From assembly GCA_017447865.1 (NCBI GenBank), contig JAFSMO010000072.1:43118-107117 (forward strand): DNA of 64,000 nucleotides, in the 5' to 3' direction. The stretch comes from Thermoguttaceae bacterium (GTDB lineage: Bacteria > Planctomycetota > Planctomycetia > Pirellulales > Thermoguttaceae). Position 1 is the stretch's first letter. Each line of letters opens with the position of its first letter. The notes beneath the pieces were generated by a model. The model saw nothing but the letters and a program-made list of their open reading frames with translations, made no database searches and had not been told where the DNA came from. Positions 59,405 to 64,000 of this stretch are shown here, piece by piece. The translations under genes were made by a program, and so were the position numbers.

Positions 59405-60327
59405 AAACTTTACATTTATTTGCCGGTGCTGGCGGTGGAATCATTGCTGATATGATGTTAGGCAATATTCCCCTTGCAGCTGTTGAAATAGATCCGTTTT
59501 GCCGTAGCGTTTTAAAGGCTCGTCAAGACGATGGAAGTTTACCTTTTTTCCCAATATTTGATGATGTGAGGTCTTTTGATGGGTCAATGTTCCGGGGTCG
59601 AGTGGATTGCATTTCAGGCGGGTTTCCGTGTCAAGATGTTTCTATTGCTGGAAATGGCGCGGGAATCTATGGGTCAGAATCGCGGCTGTTCTTTGACCTT
59701 GCCCGAGTCGTTCGTCAAGTACGACCTAAACTTATTTTTTTGGAAAATTCACCCCTCATTATTTCCCGGGGAATTGATTCCGTGGCGGGGGAAATGGTCG
59801 CGCTGGGGTATTGTGGCGGGTGGTTGGTATTACCCGCTTCGGCCGTTGGTGCGCTTCACAAACGTGAAAGGTGGTTCGGGCTTTTTGCCGACTCCGACTG
59901 TAAACACGGCGAAAAATGCAGTCTCGCCGAGTCAATGGAAAAGGCGCAGCTTGGATTTAATGAACTATGTGAGCAAATACCCCACCCCTTGCGCGGGGAG
60001 GCTTTGCGGGGGGGCTTGGGATTTGCAGAAAATTTTGAACCTGGATATTCCGAACGCGGAAAAATCGAGTATGATTTCCGGCTTCGGGGGGATTCTCAAT
60101 CCCGACTGGGTCGAGTGGTTAATGGGCTGGCCTCCGGGCTGGACGGATGCAAACCGTCCGATTTCGTTTTCTGGTCCTCCGATGAATGGGGGATTCCTCG
60201 AATAACGGAACATTGTAAAAATCGGCGCAAAAGATTGATTTCAATCGGGAACGGTCAGGTTCCTGCTTGTGCAGCGGTCGCCTTTCTGATCCTTTTTGAA
60301 ATGTTGAAATCTGCTGACCTGGTTTAA
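59401..60327 (+). CDS. DNA cytosine-5 methyltransferase, phage type
   Basis: A 308-residue C5 methylase. Motif I is FAGAGGG (7-13), motif IV GGFPCQDVS with catalytic C77, motif VI ENSP (115-118), motif VIII HKRERWFGLF, and the C-terminal motif IX/X region RLISIGNGQVPACAA. It methylates cytosine in double-stranded DNA and could protect the phage from host restriction. It overlaps the previous gene by ATGA. Codons from 59579 to 60205 are also read in the +1 frame as a second conserved ORF (separate entry). Confidence 0.85.
   Translation: MKTLHLFAGAGGGIIADMMLGNIPLAAVEIDPFCRSVLKARQDDGSLPFFPIFDDVRSFDGSMFRGRVDCISGGFPCQDVSIAGNGAGIYGSESRLFFDLARVVRQVRPKLIFLENSPLIISRGIDSVAGEMVALGYCGGWLVLPASAVGALHKRERWFGLFADSDCKHGEKCSLAESMEKAQLGFNELCEQIPHPLRGEALRGGLGFAENFEPGYSERGKIEYDFRLRGDSQSRLGRVVNGLASGLDGCKPSDFVFWSSDEWGIPRITEHCKNRRKRLISIGNGQVPACAAVAFLILFEMLKSADLV
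59579..60205 (+). CDS. Second reading frame nested inside the methyltransferase gene
   Basis: A 208-codon ORF from the ATG at 59579, in the frame one base ahead of the methylase and ending before it. It is not a random shadow: it contains sequence typical of the other half of phage-encoded C5 methylase proteins, including FVKYDLNLFFW, PWRGKWSRWGIVAGGWYYPL, GSGFLPTPTVNTAKN, and the terminal LNPDWVEWLMGWPPGWTD. The methylase frame over the same bases reads RLGRVVNGLASGLDG. A GAGG site lies about 7 nt before the ATG. Whether it is made as a separate protein is unproven. Confidence 0.5.
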   Translation: MGQCSGVEWIAFQAGFRVKMFLLLEMARESMGQNRGCSLTLPESFVKYDLNLFFWKIHPSLFPGELIPWRGKWSRWGIVAGGWYYPLRPLVRFTNVKGGSGFLPTPTVNTAKNAVSPSQWKRRSLDLMNYVSKYPTPCAGRLCGGAWDLQKILNLDIPNAEKSSMISGFGGILNPDWVEWLMGWPPGWTDANRPISFSGPPMNGGFLE

Positions 60328-60531
60328 TTCCGCGCCAACGAGCGCGGTTCCGGGGTGAAATTTTTTCAGACTTTCCCTTTGCGCGGGTCGTCGCAGCTCG
60401 CGACAGCGGGATTAAAGCCGCGCGGCGTCAAGCGCAAGTGGAAAAAGGCGGGGCGTTCGGTCGTTCCGGCCTTTCGGACGTTCTCAGGGGGCTGGGGGTT
60501 CATTTACCCCTTCCGAGGATTTTCCGGGGGA

Positions 60532-60576
60532 GTTCAAACAAAGGCGGGGGGCCTTGGTCCCCTGCCCTGTTTGAAC
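60532..60576 (+). other. Large hairpin upstream of rep (candidate replication origin or terminator)
   Basis: GTTCAAACA...GGCGGGG (60532-60549) pairs with CCCCTGCC...TGTTTGAAC (60559-60576), a long stem with small bulges. It is followed by no T-tract and ends 40 bp before the rep start, in a GC-rich, gene-free stretch unlike the AT-rich phage genes. Confidence 0.5.
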
Positions 60577-60616
60577 GGTTTGGGCTTTGGCTCGTTACAC
60601 TATGAAAGGAAATCTA

Positions 60617-62125
60617 ATGTACACTTCCGAACAGTTAGAAGATTACGCCGAACGTTTCGCTCGTGAGAATTCATCTCCGTTTGAGGTTCCGACGGAGTTT
60701 GATTTAGAGTTTTCTGAGGAACCGCAGATTTTCGGCCTTTCGGCAGAAGTCGCAAGTCACGCTGGACGCCCAGCCGGACCGAGTGCCGATTCTCAATCCA
60801 TTGAGAACGGCACCGGGCCGGAGGGCGGACGCGCGAACGCTTCGCCTGAGGCTTTGGCCCCTGCCAGTAACACCGGGCTTACAAAGTACCATTTCCCCCG
60901 AAACTGGGGCGGCTACGATGGCGGCTGTGAGGCTTCATTTATGGGGGAATGGGATGAAAAGCAATTTGAAAAACTGTCTGAACGGCTCGATCACGCGAGG
61001 CAAGCGGCCGACGATGGAAAAACGGCTCTTTCTTATGTAAACTTTGGGGGGTTTATCTGGTCGGTCCGCGCTTCGGGTGCTGGGATTGGTTTTTTTAAAT
61101 ATAAATTCGTCCTGGAAAGTCACGGGGTAAAACTCTATATTCATAGTAACCCTAAAAATAGTATTCCGCCTGTCTGTGTCCGCTTTGGTTTTGAGTGTCT
61201 TGTTAGAACTGATTTATTCTCGGCCGTTGAGACTTTGCGTAAATGCTTGTATGATGAAGGTTTTAAAATTAAAGAGGAAAAAATTTCTCGGGTTGATATG
61301 CAAGTAATGATTCCCGTTAATATTTCGGAATTTGTTGCAGCTTTACAGGCTGGGCCTCGTGTCTGTACTCGGTGCCGGGGTGGGTTCCAAATGTACGCGA
61401 GTTTGAAAACCGGGAAAATCGAAACTATAACAATATCTTCCGAAAATTGCGAGTTATGTATTTATGACAAGCATCGGCAGGTATTAGTTAGTGATCCGGT
61501 TTATTATGATACTTTCTGCAAGGAGTTTTTGGGTGATGAGATGGCTTTGGTGCCCAAAAATTTAACGCGTGTAGAATTTCGATTTAAACGGGGTTTCCTG
61601 CGTCGTTACGGGGTTGATAATTTCGACGATTTGCAGAAATCGGCATACGCACTTGTAGAAATTGCGTCTCGTGATTGGTTCCGGATTTTGGCACGTGATA
61701 AAGTACGCGGCAGTGAAAACGAAATTCCTGACGCTCCGATTTGGGCTCACGTTCGCGCGGCTTTTGAGTATTATTTTTATGAAACCGACTCCAAAAATAA
61801 AAGTATGAGCGATTTGAAAAATAATAGAGTGGTCCGCCCTGCTCCATCTGTTGACCGACTAATAAAGCAAGCTATGGGCTGTCTATCGTCTGCAGCTTCT
61901 TTTATGTTAGAAAAAGTATTTTCTGTGTCGCAGCTGGTCGAGTACTATACGCAGGTAGTAACTCAAGAGGCTGATGAGACCTTAACAAAAGTATCTGAAA
62001 AACAAATATATAATCAGATTGTCAGGGGTTTTACTCGTTCTAAAAGTCCTGATTATACAACATTAGACGAAATTCAAGAGGGCCTTGCGCCTGTTGGATT
62101 TCCGGAGTTTTGGGAATTTTCGTAA
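60617..62125 (+). CDS. Rolling-circle replication initiator, Rep_trans-like
   Basis: The start at 60617 follows AAAGGA by 6 nt; an ATG five codons earlier is not chosen. The 502-residue protein has a low-complexity Gly/Pro/Ala linker (about 40-80) near its N-terminus. It then has a core with EKISRVDMQVMIPV, FQMYASLKTGKIETITI, CELCIYDKHRQVL and KNLTRVEFRFKRGFL, the pattern of the Rep_trans / replication initiation factor family used by filamentous phages and small plasmids. It should nick the phage origin with a tyrosine and start rolling-circle synthesis; the catalytic Tyr was not assigned. Confidence 0.7.
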   Translation: MYTSEQLEDYAERFARENSSPFEVPTEFDLEFSEEPQIFGLSAEVASHAGRPAGPSADSQSIENGTGPEGGRANASPEALAPASNTGLTKYHFPRNWGGYDGGCEASFMGEWDEKQFEKLSERLDHARQAADDGKTALSYVNFGGFIWSVRASGAGIGFFKYKFVLESHGVKLYIHSNPKNSIPPVCVRFGFECLVRTDLFSAVETLRKCLYDEGFKIKEEKISRVDMQVMIPVNISEFVAALQAGPRVCTRCRGGFQMYASLKTGKIETITISSENCELCIYDKHRQVLVSDPVYYDTFCKEFLGDEMALVPKNLTRVEFRFKRGFLRRYGVDNFDDLQKSAYALVEIASRDWFRILARDKVRGSENEIPDAPIWAHVRAAFEYYFYETDSKNKSMSDLKNNRVVRPAPSVDRLIKQAMGCLSSAASFMLEKVFSVSQLVEYYTQVVTQEADETLTKVSEKQIYNQIVRGFTRSKSPDYTTLDEIQEGLAPVGFPEFWEFS

Positions 62126-62299
62126 TAGTACAGAAACGAGCCCGATTTTCTCCAGTTTAACAAAAATTTCCCTCTGTAAATGCTTTGTTTTCAAGGGTTT
62201 AGAAATATTTTATACTTTTTTGAGGAATTTTTTTGTACAAGTCCGGATTTTTTAAAAAATTGGACGATATGTGATTATCATTTTTGCAAAGGTGGTAAA
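62126..62299. other. AT-rich intergenic region after rep
   Basis: Gene-free region with a near-perfect palindrome, GTCCGGATTTTTTA to AAAAATTGGAC (62241-62265). It could serve as a terminator, single-strand origin or packaging hairpin. Confidence 0.4.
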
Positions 62300-62398
62300 A
62301 TGTCGTTTTTCGTATCCCTTGTTTCCGCTGGTTTTTTCCTTTCCTTACTGCTCGGCGCAGTTCACTGGGGCTGGCGGTCTATTGAAGAAATTTTTTAA
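62300..62398 (+). CDS. 32-residue single-pass membrane protein, pVII/pIX-like
   Basis: The ATG at 62300 follows AAAGGTGG. The product is 32 residues with a hydrophobic helix (FFVSLVSAGFFLSLLLGAV) and a short tail. Filamentous phage minor tip proteins pVII and pIX are also about 32-33 residues with one membrane helix and lie just before the major coat gene, exactly as here. The longer upstream open frame (from 62180) is unlikely. Confidence 0.6.
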   Translation: MSFFVSLVSAGFFLSLLLGAVHWGWRSIEEIF

Positions 62399-62412
62399 TT
62401 TTAAGGAGTGTT

Positions 62413-62694
62413 ATGCTTAAAAAAATTACTGGTTTTTGGCTTTCTGTGAATGGTCGGGTGTTTACTGGCGCCCTGGCTCTTTCTGCTGTTCTGCTTCCTG
62501 CTCTTGTTTTCGCCGAGGGTGCTAGTCCGCAGACCATTGAGCTCGATGAAGCCATTTCGAACATCAATATTGCTTCCGGTCTTACGTCCGTTGGTGAAAA
62601 AGTTGCTACGGGGCTTTGCCTTGGGATCGGTCTGGCCGCTTCGATTTGGGCAATCCAGCTTGTTTGGCGCAAAATTCGCAGTTCCGTTCGCTAG
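62413..62694 (+). CDS. Major coat protein candidate, pVIII-like
   Basis: A 93-residue precursor: signal peptide (about 1-34, hydrophobic core then LVFA|EGAS) and a mature part of about 59 residues. The mature part has an acidic N-terminus (PQTIELDEAI), a membrane helix (about GLCLGIGLAASIWAIQLVW) and a basic C-terminus (RKIRSSVR) that would face DNA. This is the classic plan of inovirus major coat proteins. AGGAG precedes the ATG, and a terminator follows immediately, as in known filamentous phages where coat transcripts end after gene VIII. Confidence 0.7.
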   Translation: MLKKITGFWLSVNGRVFTGALALSAVLLPALVFAEGASPQTIELDEAISNINIASGLTSVGEKVATGLCLGIGLAASIWAIQLVWRKIRSSVR

Positions 62695-62715
62695 TTCTTA
62701 AAATCCGCTTTTACG

Positions 62716-62743
62716 GAGGGGGGGGAGTTTTCCCCCTTTTTTT
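62716..62743 (+). terminator. Rho-independent terminator after the major coat gene
   Basis: GGGGG, loop AGTTTT, CCCCC, then TTTTTTT, directly abutting the ATG of the next gene at 62744. Confidence 0.8.
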
Positions 62744-63217
62744 ATGAGAACAAAAATTTTAATCTTTGTTTTCGTATTCCTTTTCGGGGGTGGGGTCGTG
62801 TTTGCTCAGCTTCCGACTGACGCTGTTGAACTCATTTTTCCCGGTGGTGATGGCGTTATGGCTCTATCTTCAAATTATTATTATTCACCTACTGAAAATA
62901 CGTTTTATTTCCAAAAAACGGTTCGTATTCCTGGTCAAGGTAGAGTAACAACTTATACACCTGTCCCAGCTGACGAAATTGATCCCTCGATTTCAAATCT
63001 TGCTGTTCCTTATGGTTACCAGTCGCCTTCTTTCGATAATGGAACACAAGGGGGGCCTACATTTGAGTTAGATCCGAATTTTTCAGGTATATCCTTTTCT
63101 TCGGCTCTTGTTTCAGTGGGTTCAGAAATTTGTTTCGGTTTAGTGCTTGCTTTGGGACTTGCTGGCGCTTTACTTGCCGTTCGAAAAGTCCTAAAAGTTA
63201 TTTTCAAGCGTTTGTAA
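62744..63217 (+). CDS. Secreted single-pass protein related to the major coat protein
   Basis: A 157-residue protein with a signal peptide (IFVFVFLFGGGVVFA|QLP), an extracytoplasmic region of about 90 residues, and a C-terminal helix and basic tail (SVGSEICFGLVLALGLAG...VRKVLKVIFKRL). That C-terminus lines up with the major coat candidate (SVGEKVATGLCLGIGLAA...VWRKIRSSVR). It could be a coat variant or a minor coat protein. No ribosome-binding site is visible between the terminator and the ATG. Confidence 0.6.
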   Translation: MRTKILIFVFVFLFGGGVVFAQLPTDAVELIFPGGDGVMALSSNYYYSPTENTFYFQKTVRIPGQGRVTTYTPVPADEIDPSISNLAVPYGYQSPSFDNGTQGGPTFELDPNFSGISFSSALVSVGSEICFGLVLALGLAGALLAVRKVLKVIFKRL

Positions 63218-63232
63218 AAACGATTTTGAGAG

Positions 63233-63526
63233 ATGAAAAATTTTCTACTATGTACCAGTTTTTTTATTTTGTTCCTGGCTGTTTGTTTTCCTGCTCTCGC
63301 TCAAGAGAATCAGGAAGATGAATTTTTTAATGCCGTTTTAGAAAATCAGGAAGTTTTAATTTCTGAGGTCCATTCCTTTAATTTAACTCTTTCTGATATT
63401 CAGGCGCAAAGTTTAGAAACTGCTTCAAACGTAGAATCAATAAAAGGCGCGGTTGCTTTCGTTTTGATCGCTTCCGCCCTTTCCTTTGGTTCTCTGCTTT
63501 TCATTTCCTACAGTCAAAGGAGGTAA
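63233..63526 (+). CDS. Secreted single-pass membrane protein, minor coat candidate (97 aa)
   Basis: A 97-residue precursor with a signal peptide ending PALA|QENQ, an acidic helical region, and one C-terminal membrane helix (AFVLIASALSFGSLLFISY) with a short basic end (SQRR). This matches the layout of phage coat or adhesion subunits; no family recognised. Confidence 0.55.
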   Translation: MKNFLLCTSFFILFLAVCFPALAQENQEDEFFNAVLENQEVLISEVHSFNLTLSDIQAQSLETASNVESIKGAVAFVLIASALSFGSLLFISYSQRR

Positions 63527-63530
63527 TTAG

Positions 63531-64000
63531 ATGAGGTTTTGGGGTTTCCTGTGTTCGCTTTTTGTCCTGGCGGGTTCGGTTTTCGGTTTTGAGGTCTTAA
63601 ACCCTCCGGCCGGTGATTATATGATAGTAAACAATCATTTAATTAATTTTGCTCATAACTCGAGTTGTTCCGATTTCGCTTACGGTCTCGGTCTTTCGGT
63701 TCCCTCTTACGCCGAAGCTCAGCGAGTTGACGAGTATATTAGAAATCACGTCTCGGCCTCTAATCTTGCGTTTAATGGGTATATGGGGCCGCAGGTTTTA
63801 CGGAATGGCTCATCTGATATTGTCGGCGGTTTCGTAATTCTTCAAACTCAAGAGTATAGCGGGGAAGATTATGATGATATTTTGAACGCTGTCCGCCAGT
63901 GCGGTTATAATCTCCAAGATGATCCATTAAATTATTTTGATCAAGGCGAGGCGCAGATTTTAAATGATGAACCGGGCGACGATGACGACGACGATGACGA
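63531..64000 (+). CDS. Secreted Asp-rich protein, adsorption-protein candidate (3' end outside window)
   Basis: The ATG at 63531 follows a strong AAAGGAGG site, and the frame stays open to the last base (at least 156 codons). A signal peptide (LCSLFVLAGSVFG|FE) is followed by a Cys-containing region (C45 and C134) and then a run of Asp residues (GDDDDDDD) at the window edge. Filamentous phage adsorption proteins (pIII) are secreted, lie after the major coat and contain low-complexity linkers, so this is a good candidate; the C-terminal membrane anchor should be beyond 64000. Confidence 0.55.
   Translation, partial: MRFWGFLCSLFVLAGSVFGFEVLNPPAGDYMIVNNHLINFAHNSSCSDFAYGLGLSVPSYAEAQRVDEYIRNHVSASNLAFNGYMGPQVLRNGSSDIVGGFVILQTQEYSGEDYDDILNAVRQCGYNLQDDPLNYFDQGEAQILNDEPGDDDDDDD

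Larger units (their letters stand above)
58160..64000 (+). mobile_element. Inovirus-like (filamentous phage) prophage, right part outside window
   Basis: All genes run in one direction, are small, AT-richer than the chromosome and tightly packed. They include a nested-frame cytosine methyltransferase, a Rep_trans-like replication initiator, and four or five small secreted or single-pass proteins in the order expected for filamentous phage coat genes, with a terminator after the major coat candidate. The left boundary is set at the dif-like site. The Zot-like (pI) ATPase, the hallmark gene, is not within the window and is expected beyond 64000. Confidence 0.75.

Noticed and set aside
60355..60666. 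103-codon ORF in the GC-rich gap before rep
   Set aside because: No ribosome-binding site, overlaps the rep start and contains the hairpin; composition is that of noncoding GC-rich DNA. Kept only as a possible origin region.
1..64000. CRISPR arrays, tRNA and rRNA genes
   Set aside because: No regularly spaced direct repeats with unique spacers and no cloverleaf or rRNA-like stretches were recognised; only the AT-rich and palindromic repeats listed.

Overview
The window looks like chromosome of a planctomycete, probably a gut or anaerobe-associated relative of the Pirellulales/Thermoguttaceae. This is inferred from a DUF1559 pilin-like protein with a type IV prepilin leader, a DUF1573 protein, a UshA-like multihaem cytochrome, a Tat-exported Gfo/Idh/MocA oxidoreductase, secreted glycosidases and BspA-type leucine-rich proteins. 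No rRNA, tRNA or CRISPR array was found. Promoters are unusually readable: at least nine fit TTGACA/TTGAAA, a 16-17 nt spacer, and TAAAAT/TATAAT.

Layout. 1-12 kb: carbohydrate use (xylulokinase end, GH10 xylanase-like protein, aldo/keto reductase, large GH-A-type glycosidase), a ferredoxin-nitroreductase fusion, a fused EtfB-EtfA and EttA. 12-24 kb: CorA-type transporter, orphan PotD-like lipoprotein, Gfo/Idh/MocA oxidoreductase, PriA, UbiE/MenG, DUF1559 protein, MurB with an FtsQ-like neighbour. 24-36 kb: CsrA, serine acetyltransferase, a phosphatase overlapping a leucine-rich-repeat gene, alkaline phosphatase, FGE-domain protein, ComM/YifB, GreA, a tartrate/isopropylmalate-type dehydrogenase and a nucleoside transporter. 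36-49 kb: FHA protein, DUF1573 protein, UshA-like tetrahaem cytochrome, MutL, glycyl-tRNA synthetase, nitrilase-family hydrolase, coiled-coil protein and PurM. Intergenic gaps carry several families of palindromic or tandem repeats.

49.5-58 kb is more AT-rich and looks accessory. It holds a VWA / PP2C phosphatase / protein kinase triad of the TerY-P type, a pancreatic-lipase-like secreted lipase overlapping a second ferredoxin-nitroreductase, and a large membrane protein with a possible degenerate GTPase domain.

58.16-64 kb (running off the end) is the most interesting part: an inovirus-like filamentous prophage. It starts next to a 28-bp dif-like site. It has a chain of overlapping small genes, a cytosine methyltransferase gene with a second conserved reading frame nested in it, a hairpin in front of a Rep_trans-like replication initiator, then a row of small phage-coat-like membrane proteins: a 32-residue pVII/pIX-like protein, a pVIII-like major coat protein followed by a terminator, a longer coat-like paralogue, another secreted single-pass protein, and a truncated secreted protein with an Asp-rich tract that could be the adsorption protein. 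No integrase is seen, which fits host XerCD-mediated integration. The Zot-type assembly ATPase that would prove the identification must lie beyond 64000.
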